DNA from: Candidatus Trichofilum aggregatum
GTDB lineage: Bacteria > Chloroflexota > Anaerolineae > Promineifilales > Promineifilaceae
Assembly: GCA_016716885.1 (NCBI GenBank)
Contig: JADJUV010000116.1
Span: forward strand, 1 to 34,922
DNA: 34,922 nt
Direction: 5' to 3'
The translations under genes were made by a program, and so were the position numbers. This document shows, in pieces, positions 8,285 to 17,186 of the stretch. The number at the start of each line of letters is the position of its first letter. Position 1 is the stretch's first letter. The notes under the pieces are model-generated. The model saw only the letters and a program-made list of their open reading frames with translations. It ran no database searches and was not told the origin of the DNA.

Positions 8285-9802
8285 ATGCGACGAACTATTA
8301 TTATTGTCGGAATCGTGATTGTGTTGTTGGTGGCGGGCTATTTTATTGTCCGGCAACAGCAAGCCACCCAGGCCGAACAGGCCATTGAAGTGGTGCGCCG
8401 GGCCACAATTGAAGTCGGCACGATTCAGGCCGCGGTCAACGCCACCGGGGCCATCGAACCGGAAGCCCTGGTTTCGCTCACCTTTGGTCTGGCGGGAACC
8501 ATTCAACAAGTCAATGTGGTGCGCGGTCAAACGGTCGAAACGGGCGATATTCTGGCGACACTCAATGCGGAAGAGCTGGCCTTACAAGTGCAACAGGCCG
8601 AAAACGCCCTCACCATTCAGCAGTTGACGCTGGAGCAACGGGTCAATGCCACTCCCAGCGAGGCCACATTGGCCTCGGCGCAGGCGGACCTGGACGCGGC
8701 CGCGGCCAACCTCGCTGTCGCCCAGGCCAATCAGGCCCAGGCCGAAGCCGGTGTTCTACAAGCCCAGGCCCAACGCGCCCAACTGCTGGCTGGAGCCACC
8801 AATGCCGACATCGCGGCCGCGGAAGCCGAAATCGCCGCTCGTTCCGTTGAAGTCGAAACCATTCAAGATACCTACGACCGCATCATCGAATTTGGGGTGG
8901 GTGGGGTAGCCGAGGAGCAAACCCGGTTCCAACTCTTTGCCGCCCAGGAAGGGCTGCGGGCCGCTCAGGCCCGGTTGGCATCCCTCCAGGCTGGCCCCCG
9001 CGCCGCCGATATTCAGGCGGCCGATGCGGCGATTGCTTCGGCCCAGGCGGCGGTGCTGGCCGCTGAGGGCAATGTCGCGGCCGCGCAAGCCAACATTGCC
9101 CGCGCCCAGGCCGCCTATGATCGCCTGCAAGAACCCCCCACCGCCGAAGAAATCGCCATCTTGACGGCCCAGGTGGAAAGCAGCCGCACCAACCTGGAGC
9201 TGGCCCAGTTACGCTTGAGCCAGTCGCAAATTGTGGCCCCGATGAGCGGCCGCGTGGCTTCTGTACTCATCAATGCCGGTGAACAGGCCAGCCCTGGCGC
9301 CCCCACCATCACCCTCGTCAACGAAGGGGCATACCACATCACCGTTAACGTGGACGAAATAGACATAGACCAGATCACCCTCAACCAAAATGTAGACATC
9401 ACCCTGGACGCCCTGCCCGATGTGCCCGTGCGCGGAACCGTCACTGAAGTTGCGCCCACATCTACCAGTGCGGCGGGCGGGGTTGTCACCTATCTGGTCA
9501 CCATCAACATCACCGAGGTCGCCGAGGGTATTCAATTGCGTCCCGGCATGAGCGCCAACGCATCCATTGTCACCCAGGTCATCGAAGACGTGCTGATTGT
9601 GCCCAACTGGGCGGTACGCCTGGACCGAGAAACGGGTGAAGCCTTTGTCGAAGTGGAGCAAGCCGATGGTTCCATCGTGGAAACCACCATCGTCACCGGT
9701 CTGCGCAACGAGCAGTTTAGTGAACTCCTTTCTGGCCTGGAATCTGGGGATACCGTTGTCGTCACCAATGTCCGGGAAGGGTTCAGCCTTTTCGGTGAAT
9801 AA
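8285..9802 (+). CDS. Periplasmic-adaptor (HlyD/MacA-type) efflux subunit
   Basis: A 505-residue membrane-fusion protein. One N-terminal membrane anchor (IIIVGIVIVLLVAGYFIV, residues 5-22), a lipoyl/barrel half (TGAIEPEALVSLTFGLAGTI, then VVRGQTVETGDILATLN near 75-95), a very Ala/Gln-rich coiled coil from about 105 to 300, the second barrel half (QIVAPMSGRVASVLINAGEQ near 315) and a beta domain ending in VVTNVREGF. The coiled coil is longer than usual and encodes four of the GCGGCCGC octamers as Ala runs. It heads an operon with an ATPase and two permeases. Family role: couples a MacB-type pump to export of a drug, peptide or lipid; the substrate cannot be read from sequence. Confidence 0.9.
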   Translation: MRRTIIIVGIVIVLLVAGYFIVRQQQATQAEQAIEVVRRATIEVGTIQAAVNATGAIEPEALVSLTFGLAGTIQQVNVVRGQTVETGDILATLNAEELALQVQQAENALTIQQLTLEQRVNATPSEATLASAQADLDAAAANLAVAQANQAQAEAGVLQAQAQRAQLLAGATNADIAAAEAEIAARSVEVETIQDTYDRIIEFGVGGVAEEQTRFQLFAAQEGLRAAQARLASLQAGPRAADIQAADAAIASAQAAVLAAEGNVAAAQANIARAQAAYDRLQEPPTAEEIAILTAQVESSRTNLELAQLRLSQSQIVAPMSGRVASVLINAGEQASPGAPTITLVNEGAYHITVNVDEIDIDQITLNQNVDITLDALPDVPVRGTVTEVAPTSTSAAGGVVTYLVTINITEVAEGIQLRPGMSANASIVTQVIEDVLIVPNWAVRLDRETGEAFVEVEQADGSIVETTIVTGLRNEQFSELLSGLESGDTVVVTNVREGFSLFGE

Positions 9803-9929
9803 ACCCCTAACCTGGACCAGCCAGAAATTTGTCCACAGATTTCACAGAGCAATTCTTTTCATCTGTGAAAATCACAAAGTCATCGTTCACTTCTTGCTCA
9901 CGGTACAAGAAGTTGAGTTGGAAGGTACT

Positions 9930-10676
9930 ATGAATAATAACGGCCAGAAACCGGTCATTACCATTGAGAATATGACCAAACTGTACCTCATGGGCGAACA
10001 TGAAGTTCGTGCCCTGAATGGTGTCTCGCTAACCATTTATGAAGGGGAGTTTGTGGCGATCATGGGGCCATCGGGGTCGGGCAAGTCCACTATGATGAAT
10101 ATGCTGGGCGCACTGGACAAACCAACACGCGGCCGCTACGTTTTGGGTGGTGTAGATGTAAGCCAACTCAGCGACGACGCCCTGGCCGACATTCGCAACC
10201 GCAAAATCGGCTTCGTCTTCCAAAACTTCAACCTGCTCACCCGCACCCCGGCCATTGAACAGGAGTTGCCCCTCATCTATGCAGGCAAAAGCCAACGCCG
10301 CCAACTTGCCCAGGCCGCCCTGGAACTGGTGGGGTTGGGGGATCGGCTGGACCATAAACCCAGTGAACTTTCCGGGGGGCAACAGCAACGCGTCGCCATT
10401 GCCCGCGCCCTGGTCAACGAGCCGGACATCATCCTGGCCGACGAACCGACGGGCAACCTGGACAGCAAATCGGGCACGGAAATCATGCGTATCTTTCAGG
10501 AACTCAACCGGGAACGGGGCATTACCGTCATCTTCGTTACCCATGATCCCTGGATTGCCCGCCATACCCGCCGCGTCATCACCCTGGCCGATGGCCTCGT
10601 CCTGCGCGACGAAGAAGTGCCCGAACCCCTCATCGCCGGTCAGGCCCAACGCCCATCCGACACGTTACTCAATTAA
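9930..10676 (+). CDS. ABC transporter ATP-binding protein, MacB/LolD type
   Basis: A 248-residue ATPase with Walker A GPSGSGKST, Q-loop VFQNFNLL, signature LSGGQQQRVAIARAL, Walker B IILADEPTG and the H-loop FVTHDP. The D-loop NLDSKSG matches the MacB/LolD/FtsE subfamily. I start at ATG 9930, where a typical N-terminus (KPVITIENMTKLYLMGE) begins; the frame is open further upstream but overlaps the adaptor gene and is not protein-like. The 127-base spacer after the adaptor carries two small inverted repeats (ACTTCTTG/CAAGAAGT and TCACAGA/TCTGTGA). It powers the permeases directly downstream, with a six-base gap to the first. Confidence 0.95.
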   Translation: MNNNGQKPVITIENMTKLYLMGEHEVRALNGVSLTIYEGEFVAIMGPSGSGKSTMMNMLGALDKPTRGRYVLGGVDVSQLSDDALADIRNRKIGFVFQNFNLLTRTPAIEQELPLIYAGKSQRRQLAQAALELVGLGDRLDHKPSELSGGQQQRVAIARALVNEPDIILADEPTGNLDSKSGTEIMRIFQELNRERGITVIFVTHDPWIARHTRRVITLADGLVLRDEEVPEPLIAGQAQRPSDTLLN

Positions 10677-10682
10677 AAAACC

Positions 10683-11924
10683 ATGAACCTACGCGAAAAT
10701 ATCCGGCTGGCCTTGAGGGCCTTGATGGCCAATAAATTGCGCTCCACCTTGACGATGTTGGGCATTATCATTGGTGTGGCGGCGGTGATCACGTTGGTAT
10801 CGGTGGGGCAGGGCGTGCAGGCTTTTGTGGTGGGGGAGTTCCAGGGGTTGGGCAACAACCTGCTCTTTGTTTTCCCCGGCCAGTTTGTCCCCGGCGAAGG
10901 GCCACGCCGCCGGGGCGGGCAGGGGCTAACCGATGGCGACGTAGAAGCTCTCTCGGATCCGGTACGTGTGCCGGATGTGGTCGCCATTGTGCCGGAGTAT
11001 GGGCGGTCGGCTACGGTTACACGGGGCGGGAATGAAGCCCGCACCTCGATCACCGGTACGACCACCGGTTTTACCGATATGCGTAACTTCTACCCGGATG
11101 TGGGCCGTTTTTTCAATGAGCAAGACCTGACGACCAATGCGCGCGTGGCGGTGCTGGGGCAAACCGTTTATGAGAAGCTGTTCCCTGATGGTGAACCACC
11201 CATCGGCGAATCCATCCGCATCAACAACGTCAATTTTCAAATCATTGGCCTGATGCAAGAGAAGGGCGGCTCCGGGTTTAATGATCAGGATGATTTAGTG
11301 CTGATTCCCATCACCACCGCCCAGCGACGCCTGTTTCCGGCCCGCCGCTCGGATGGGCAGATGGCGGTAGATTCGATTTATGCCCAGATACTCAACGAAG
11401 ATCGCCAGGAAGCGGCGATTGTGCAGATGGAACTGGTGCTACGGGAGACGCATAACATCGCCTTTGATGAAGAAGATGATTTTACGGTGGTGAGTCAGGC
11501 GGAGTTGGTGAGTGCGTTTAGCCAGGTGACCAACGTGCTGACGATTTTCTTGGGCGTGATTGCCGGGATTTCCTTGCTGGTGGGAGGCATTGGTATCATG
11601 AACATTATGCTGGTTTCGGTGCGGGAACGGACGCGAGAAATTGGTTTGCGCAAGGCCGTGGGGGCCAAACGGCAGGATATTTTGTGGCAGTTTCTCACCG
11701 AAGCGATGGTTTTGTCGCTGTTGGGCGGGCTGATTGGGCTGGTGTTGGGGGCGGCGGGGGCTTTTCTCATCGCCAATTATTCCGACAGTCTACAACCCAC
11801 ACTGGCCTGGGATTCGGTGGTTTTAGCGATTGGGTTTTCGGCCCTGATTGGCCTCTTTTTTGGCATTTACCCGGCGACGCGCGCGGCCGCGCTCAACCCA
11901 ATAGATGCCCTACGTTATGAATAA
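10683..11924 (+). CDS. MacB/FtsX-type ABC permease, copy 1
   Basis: A 413-residue permease. An N-terminal helix (LTMLGIIIGVAAVITLVSVG, about 20-40), a large extracytoplasmic MacB_PCD domain (about 45-280) and three C-terminal helices: the FLGVIAGISLLVGGIGIMNIMLVSV motif, VLSLLGGLIGLVLGAAGAFLI and VLAIGFSALIGLFFGIYPA, ending RAAALNPIDALRYE. This is the classic MacB topology without the fused ATPase. It lies six bases after the ATPase stop. A clear paralogue follows at 12155. Two different permeases and one ATPase suggest a heterodimeric pump. Confidence 0.95.
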   Translation: MNLRENIRLALRALMANKLRSTLTMLGIIIGVAAVITLVSVGQGVQAFVVGEFQGLGNNLLFVFPGQFVPGEGPRRRGGQGLTDGDVEALSDPVRVPDVVAIVPEYGRSATVTRGGNEARTSITGTTTGFTDMRNFYPDVGRFFNEQDLTTNARVAVLGQTVYEKLFPDGEPPIGESIRINNVNFQIIGLMQEKGGSGFNDQDDLVLIPITTAQRRLFPARRSDGQMAVDSIYAQILNEDRQEAAIVQMELVLRETHNIAFDEEDDFTVVSQAELVSAFSQVTNVLTIFLGVIAGISLLVGGIGIMNIMLVSVRERTREIGLRKAVGAKRQDILWQFLTEAMVLSLLGGLIGLVLGAAGAFLIANYSDSLQPTLAWDSVVLAIGFSALIGLFFGIYPATRAAALNPIDALRYE

Positions 11925-12154
11925 CAGGAACTCCTGGGAACGCCAGGAACTCGTCGGAACTTACCGAACCTGGTTCCCCAGAGTTCCCCGCAGTTCCGTT
12001 GAGTTCCTTGCCACCCCTGCAAAAATAGCCACTGATATAAGAAACACGGATAGGAATGAACACGGATGAGAAATGAAAAATCTGCGTTAATCCCCAAAAT
12101 CTGCGGATGAATTTTCATCCTTCTTGGTGCTCCGTAGGCCCATGGGAAACTCCT
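11925..12154. other. Repeat-rich spacer between the two permease genes
   Basis: From 11928 to 12009 the sequence is a cluster of GGAACT and AGTTCC boxes in both orientations (at least four GGAAC and five GTTCC hits), able to form alternative hairpins. It is followed by a half copy of the ACACGGATAG element. The second permease has its own weak ribosome site (GGGAAACTCCT) just before ATG 12155. Confidence 0.5.
12043..12110 (+). repeat. Partial ACACGGATAG intergenic element, copy 2
   Basis: AACACGGATAGGAATGAACACGGAT matches the left half of the full copies at 3700 and 34700. The right half is replaced by a related AAATCTGCGTTAATCCCC / AAATCTGCGGATGA pair, so the stem is decayed or belongs to a sister subtype. 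Confidence 0.6.
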
Positions 12155-13381
12155 ATGAAACTGATCGAAAACATGCGTATCGCGCTTAAGGCGCTTCAAG
12201 CCAATAAACTCCGGGCCGCCTTAACCATGCTCGGCATTATGATTGGTGTGGCGGCGGTGATTACCCTGCGCTCCATCGGCGATGGTGTGACCCGCTACGT
12301 GGCCGATCAGTTTATCGGCCTGGGCACCAACCTGGTTTTTATCGTGCCCACCGATGATCCCAACCGGCGCGAATCGTCCCTGACCTTGAGAGACATGGAT
12401 GTGCTGGCTGATCCGGCGCTCGTGCCGGGTGTGTCTGGGGTGGCCCCAGTGCTTTTTCGGCAGGTGGATGTGCAATACCAGGGCACAACAACCAGCACGT
12501 CATTGCGGGCCAGTACACCGGATTATGGGCCGGTGCGGGGTTATGAGGTGGCTCGCGGCCGCTTCATGAACGAAGGGGATTACAACGCCCGTTCGCGGGT
12601 AGTTATCCTGGGTCAGGATGTGATAGACCGGACGTTCCCGCCCGATATTGACCCCTTAGAGGCCGAGGTGCGGCTGAACGATGTGACCTTCCGGGTGATT
12701 GGTATTTTAGAAGAGCAGGGGGGCGGGACTTTCGGCAGTGAAGACGATCTTGTGATCGTGCCGCTCAGTACAGCTTCGGAGCGGCTGTTTAATACCCGCA
12801 GTCAGACGACGGGGCGACCGCTGGTGGATTTTGTGCTGGTGCAGGGGGTGAATAGTGAGGCGATTGATGATATTGTCATTGACGCGGCCGCGGCCCTACG
12901 CCAATCCCACGACATTAGTTTCCGCGATGAGGATGATTTTCTCATCTTAACCCAACAGGATTTCCTCAGCTCCTTTGGCGAAGTGACCCAGGTGTTGACC
13001 CTTTTTCTGGCCGCCATTGCCAGTATTTCACTCCTGGTGGGTGGGATCGGCATTATGAACATCATGCTGGTTTCGGTGACGGAGCGCACACGGGAAATTG
13101 GTTTGCGTAAGGCGGTGGGGGCACGTTACCGGGATGTATTGGGACAATTCCTGACCGAAGCGGTGATATTGGCGGTGTTGGGGGGCGTGGCCGGGATATT
13201 ACTGGGGTGGCTGGGCGCGGCCGCGATTCATCTCGCCGTCCCCGATCTGGACACCACCGTTACCTGGCAATCTGTCGTGTTGGCGGTTGGGTTTTCCGCC
13301 CTGGTGGGGTTATTCTTTGGTATCTACCCGGCCAGCCGTGCGGCCGCGTTGAACCCGATAGACGCCTTGCGGTTTGAATAG
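12155..13381 (+). CDS. MacB/FtsX-type ABC permease, copy 2
   Basis: A 408-residue paralogue of the gene before it: N-terminus LKALQANKLRAALTMLGIMIGVAAVITL, large extracytoplasmic domain, and C-terminal helices ISLLVGGIGIMNIMLVSV, VLGGVAGILLGWLGAAAIHL and VVLAVGFSALVGLFFGIYP, ending RAAALNPIDALRFE. I start at ATG 12155; upstream in-frame sequence is repeat DNA. The two copies are closest in the membrane helices and diverge in the outer domain, as expected if they form the two halves of one transporter after a tandem duplication. Five GCGGCCGC copies fall in the two permease genes. Confidence 0.94.
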   Translation: MKLIENMRIALKALQANKLRAALTMLGIMIGVAAVITLRSIGDGVTRYVADQFIGLGTNLVFIVPTDDPNRRESSLTLRDMDVLADPALVPGVSGVAPVLFRQVDVQYQGTTTSTSLRASTPDYGPVRGYEVARGRFMNEGDYNARSRVVILGQDVIDRTFPPDIDPLEAEVRLNDVTFRVIGILEEQGGGTFGSEDDLVIVPLSTASERLFNTRSQTTGRPLVDFVLVQGVNSEAIDDIVIDAAAALRQSHDISFRDEDDFLILTQQDFLSSFGEVTQVLTLFLAAIASISLLVGGIGIMNIMLVSVTERTREIGLRKAVGARYRDVLGQFLTEAVILAVLGGVAGILLGWLGAAAIHLAVPDLDTTVTWQSVVLAVGFSALVGLFFGIYPASRAAALNPIDALRFE

Positions 13382-13558
13382 CGCGGGACGCGGGCCCACA
13401 GGTTTTTTTAAAGAACCTATACCACGCTGGTTACATCACACAGGGTGGGAATTGCGGGGTTGCCGCCCGGGTGCTTGCCCTTGTCCTCCGCTTTATCAAA
13501 CGTTCGTCAAAAATGGCGAAACTAATGTTACACAGCAAGACGAATTTAGGTGGATGTT

Positions 13559-13804
13559 ATGGAACGGTTTGGGGAAAAATTGCGCCATCTTCGTCAACAC
13601 CATCGTGTCACGCTTGTGTGGTTGGCGCATAAATTGGGTTACAGTACCCATAGCTACATCAGCGAAGTTGAGTCAGGTCAAAAAATACCGACGGCTCAGT
13701 TTACGCTCAAAGTTGCCCGGTTATTTCAGGTAACAACTGATGAATTATTGAAAGACGAGCTTGAAATTGATTTAGCCAAATCCATGATTAATGACGCCAT
13801 ATGA
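13559..13804 (+). CDS. Small XRE-family helix-turn-helix regulator
   Basis: 81 residues, almost entirely one Cro/C1 helix-turn-helix: FGEKLRHLRQHHRVTLVWLAHKLGYSTHSYISEVESGQKIPTAQ in pieces, where the L-G-Y...YISEVESG recognition part is standard. ATG 13559 is chosen because AGGTGG lies five bases upstream; an upstream GTG would overlap that site. The last codons overlap the next frame by ATGA, so the two genes are translationally coupled. Likely represses its own operon; an antitoxin-like or phage-type role is possible. Confidence 0.8.
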   Translation: MERFGEKLRHLRQHHRVTLVWLAHKLGYSTHSYISEVESGQKIPTAQFTLKVARLFQVTTDELLKDELEIDLAKSMINDAI

Positions 13805-14163
13805 CTATACCTTTTGTAGATCGCCCGCCACCGTTGAAAGCTTGTCTTATTGAGCACCTATCACGTTTCGTTCAAGGCAACGGAAGAGGGTTGACGTCGA
13901 AAAGCCGCAAGGACTTCGCCCGGCTTGCCCGTTTGCTCAGGAAATTACAGCAGGCCGATCGGCGGAGCACTATTTTACGAGTTGGTACCGTGTAAGGAAG
14001 GCTTTACCTGGTTGGCGAAGGTCTTTCCGGTGGGGCTGTGGGTCGTGAAGCCTCCGCTTTGGTCGGCTTTCAATTGGAGCCATTGCCCGCAAATTTGGAA
14101 TCAGGCTTACAAAACAAAGCCGCGATTTACTTCCCAAGTCAATGGAGCAAACTCTACACTTAA
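13801..14163 (+). pseudogene. Unknown partner of the XRE regulator, interrupted by in-frame TAA
   Basis: The frame starts with ATG overlapping the regulator stop (ATGA) and runs about 64 residues (helical, Lys/Arg-rich, LSRFVQGNGRGLTSKSRKDF) to a TAA at 13993-13995. The same frame continues without a shift for 55 more codons of coherent protein (GRLYLVGEGLSGGAVGREAS, then ALVGFQLEPLPANLESGLQN) to TAA 14161-14163. A Tyr codon changed to TAA would explain it. The family is not recognised. The coupled pair resembles small regulator-effector modules, but I assign no function. Confidence 0.45.
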
Positions 14164-14172
14164 GTTGCTTCT

Positions 14173-15321
14173 ATGCACATAGCTATTAACGCTTACTTCT
14201 GGAACAAACCTAACAGTGGCAGTGGTCAATACACCCGCCAACTGGTTTACCACCTCAACCGGCTGGTGTCTGATCTAGACCTGACGCTCGTTTATCCCCA
14301 AATCCCCGGCGAACCGCCCGAACCGGAGCAAGTTCCTCCCAGTGTCAAAGTCAAAATAGTGCCTATCCGTCCTGGTCATCTGGGAAAGGTGTGGTTTGAG
14401 CAGATTGGTTTCCCTCGTGCCTGCAAATCCATCGGCGCATCAGTCGCCCATGTGCCTTACTGGGGTTCGCCACTGAGTGCGCCTGTGCCGGTGGTGGTGA
14501 CGGTGCATGATTTGACCACACTCCTGGTGCGAGAATATCGGCGGGGGTTCAAGGCGCGGCTGTATACGGCTCTGGTCAGCGCGGCCGCACGCGGGGCCAG
14601 CCACGTCCTCACCGATTCTCAGGCCAGCAAACAGGACATCCTGATCCACCTGGCCTTGCCTGAGGACAAAGTGACGGTGGTCTACCTCGCGGCCGCGCCC
14701 CAATTCACGCCCCAGGCCAATCTCATCATGGACCGGGCCATCCGCCAAAAATACGACCTGCCCGACTTTTTTAGCCTTTATCTGGGGGGCTACGAAACCC
14801 ACAAAAACATCATCAACCTGCTCCACGCCTACACCTACGTGGCCCAGGCCCTGGGAACCGATTATCCACTTCTCCTGGCGGGCAAAAAACCGGACAAAAC
14901 CAATCCCAACTATCCCGATTACGACGAATATATTCGCCAATCTGACCTTGAGGCCCATGTGCGTTGGTTGGGGTATGTGGACGAAGAGGATAAACCGGGG
15001 CTGTATCGGGAAGCCAGTTGTTTCGTTTTTCCCAGCCAGCAGGAAGGGTTTGGCCTGCCACCTCTGGAAGCGATGGCTTGTGGGACGCCGGTGGTCACGA
15101 CCAATGCCAGCTCTCTGCCGGAAATCGTGGGCAGTGCCGCCTTTGCCGTAGCTCCAGACGATGTGCGGGGCATGGCCGGGGCGATTATCGCCGTGTTGAT
15201 TCAAGATAATCTGGCCGATGATTTGCGCCAACGTGGCCCGGTGCAGGCCAAACAGTTCTCCTGGGAAAAGACGGCTACAGAGACATTGCTGGTGTACGAC
15301 GCGGCCGCGAACAGCCCGTGA
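14173..15321 (+). CDS. GT4-family glycosyltransferase
   Basis: 382 residues with GT-B fold. The N-terminal domain has the acceptor-side glycine motif (NSGSGQYTRQLV, residues 14-25) and HVPYWGSPL. The C-terminal donor domain has LYLGGYETHKNI and the GT4 EX7E signature EGFGLPPLEAMACGTPVVTT near residues 295-315. It likely transfers a sugar from a nucleotide sugar to a glycan or lipid at the cytoplasmic face of the membrane. No ribosome site is visible; the start lies ten bases after the previous stop. Donor and acceptor cannot be told. It ends in TGA, showing TGA is a normal stop here. Confidence 0.92.
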   Translation: MHIAINAYFWNKPNSGSGQYTRQLVYHLNRLVSDLDLTLVYPQIPGEPPEPEQVPPSVKVKIVPIRPGHLGKVWFEQIGFPRACKSIGASVAHVPYWGSPLSAPVPVVVTVHDLTTLLVREYRRGFKARLYTALVSAAARGASHVLTDSQASKQDILIHLALPEDKVTVVYLAAAPQFTPQANLIMDRAIRQKYDLPDFFSLYLGGYETHKNIINLLHAYTYVAQALGTDYPLLLAGKKPDKTNPNYPDYDEYIRQSDLEAHVRWLGYVDEEDKPGLYREASCFVFPSQQEGFGLPPLEAMACGTPVVTTNASSLPEIVGSAAFAVAPDDVRGMAGAIIAVLIQDNLADDLRQRGPVQAKQFSWEKTATETLLVYDAAANSP

Positions 15322-15432
15322 ACATTGTTTGCCCCATCGCTTCATCCTGTTAAAATGCTCCATCCATCGCTCTAGATCTTCAGTCCGGTGGAGACTAGAG
15401 GCTTGAGAGTGAAAGATTTTTTCGAGGAGACT

Positions 15433-15987
15433 ATGAGCATAAAAAGTGATCGTTGGATTCGCCAGATGGCTCTGGAACATGGCATGATTGAGCCATTTGT
15501 AGAAAATCAAGTGCGCCAGGGGGTTATCTCTTATGGCTTATCATCGTATGGTTACGACATTCGCGTAACCGATGAGTTCAAAATTTTCACCAACGCCCTC
15601 TCGGCGATAGTTGATCCCAAAAATTTCCAACGTGAATCATTTATAGATTTCAAGGGCGATGTTTGCATCATCCCCCCCAACTCCTTCGTTCTGGCCCGCA
15701 CCGTGGAATATTTCCGCATTCCACGTAACGTGCTGACCATCTGCCTGGGCAAAAGCACGTATGCGCGTTGCGGTTTAATAGTAAATGTAACGCCTTTTGA
15801 GCCAGAATGGGAAGGATTTGTCACCCTGGAAATCTCCAATACCACCCCTCTGCCCGCCAAAGTGTACGCCAACGAAGGCATCTCCCAGGTCATCTTTTTT
15901 GAGTCAGATGAGCCGTGTGAAACCTCGTATGCCGACCGCAAAGGCAAATATCAGAGTCAACAAGGCATTGTTCTGCCGAAAATCTAA
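15433..15987 (+). CDS. dcd: dCTP deaminase
   Basis: 184 residues matching the trimeric dCTP deaminase/dUTPase fold: LSSYGYDIRV near 37, PPNSFVLARTVEYFRIP near 80-95, GKSTYARCGLIVNVTPFEPEWEGFVTLEISN in pieces near 110-140 with the catalytic Glu in the GFVTLE segment, and YQSQQGIVLPK at the end. It converts dCTP to dUTP, feeding dTMP synthesis; some members also hydrolyse dUTP. ATG 15433 is preceded by GAGGAGACT, an excellent site; an earlier in-frame GTG lacks one. It stands alone between the glycosyltransferase and the M50 protease. Confidence 0.95.
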   Translation: MSIKSDRWIRQMALEHGMIEPFVENQVRQGVISYGLSSYGYDIRVTDEFKIFTNALSAIVDPKNFQRESFIDFKGDVCIIPPNSFVLARTVEYFRIPRNVLTICLGKSTYARCGLIVNVTPFEPEWEGFVTLEISNTTPLPAKVYANEGISQVIFFESDEPCETSYADRKGKYQSQQGIVLPKI

Positions 15988-16005
15988 TAGTCAACCCTGG
16001 CTCTA

Positions 16006-16048
16006 TTGTGTATGCTCCTCATTAGCTTAGCGCACAAGGCATACACAA
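16006..16048. repeat. Inverted repeat after dcd
   Basis: TTGTGTATGC (16006-16015) pairs perfectly with GCATACACAA (16039-16048) around a 23-base loop. It lies between dcd and the protease ATG at 16055. Without a T-run it is a poor terminator; it could be a binding site or processing hairpin. Confidence 0.55.
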
Positions 16049-16054
16049 CTCATC

Positions 16055-17186
16055 ATGAATTTTTTCCGCAACACTCCTTTCGACCCGTTTCAATCGGAAA
16101 TCAACCTGATACAGGATGAGTTAACCGGGTCTATTTGCGGTGGAAGATGTACAGACCCGCGGCCGCGGACAGGTTATTGCCTTTCGCGGCCGCGTTCTTT
16201 CCCCCCCCGAAACCATCTTTGAGGAACTCCAATATCGTCTGGAGCGTCACGATTACCTACCCGTTTTGCAACGGCATGGTGATCAAGATGTTCTGTTAGC
16301 CATTAAAGGGGTTGCCCAACAAAAAGCAGGCAGTAGCATCTTCGTTCATCTCCTGCTGTTTCTTGCCACGCTATTCACCACCATAGGGGCCGGGGCTGGC
16401 CTAAACGGTGAAAACCTTCTCTCAGCGATAGCCACCGCCGATCCGGCCCAGATTTTACAAGCGGTTATGGCCGGTATTCCCTTTGCCGCCGCACTTCTCC
16501 TCATTTTAGGTATCCACGAACTGGGTCACTACGCGGCCGCGCGCTATCACCGCATCAACGTCAGCCTGCCCTACTTTATTCCCATGCCCTTCAGCGCCAT
16601 CGGCACGATGGGAGCCTTCATCTCCCTGCGTGCCCCCATGCGCGATCGGCGCGTCCTGTTTGATGTCGGTGTGGCTGGCCCCATCGCCGGTTTCCTGGTG
16701 GCTGTACCCATCTTTATCATTGGCTTATGGCTCTCCCCTGTTATCCCCGATGTGGGGCGGCAAGCGACGCTGGATCGTTTTGGGTTATCGTTACTTACCA
16801 GTGCCTTAGTCAGTCTGCTGAAAGATGTGCCCGCTGGCTATAGTGTCGCTTTTCATCCGGTGCTCTTTGCTTCCTGGTTGGGGCTATTTATCACCAGCAT
16901 CAACCTGCTGCCTTTGGGCCAACTCGATGGTGGACATACGATTTACGCCGTCTTTGGCCGGTCTGCTCACGCCATTTCCCGGTTGACCTTTGCCCTGCTT
17001 CTCGTGGCAGGCTTTCTTTTCTCCAGCCAATGGCTTTTTTGGGCCTTTTTTGCTTTGCTGGGCGGTTTAGATCACCAACCCCCCCTCAATGACATTACCC
17101 CTCTGGATGCACCCCGCAAGCGCATCGCTTTCTTTACCCTGCTGATGTTTTTCATCACCTTCGTGCCGCGCCTCTCCTTTAATTAA
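16055..17186 (+). CDS. Site-2-type zinc metalloprotease (peptidase M50), probable frameshift near start
   Basis: A polytopic membrane protease. It has zinc motif HELGH in ILGIHELGHYAAARYH and the second metal ligand motif in NLLPLGQLDGGHTIY, with at least six hydrophobic helices. Family role: intramembrane cleavage of membrane-anchored regulators or signal remnants. From GTG 16140 the frame is open, but an in-style N-terminus (MNFFRNTPFDPFQSEINLIQ) begins at ATG 16055 in another frame and would join at about 16127-16135 if one base is removed, giving FAVEDVQTRG. I therefore place the start at 16055; the safe core is 16140-17186. Its stop overlaps the maf stop by four bases on the opposite strand. 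Two GCGGCCGC copies fall within the first 60 codons of the core. Confidence 0.85.

Noticed and set aside
14440..15510. Long minus-strand frame over the glycosyltransferase
   Set aside because: Antisense shadow of a well-supported GT4 gene; composition and lack of domains argue against it.
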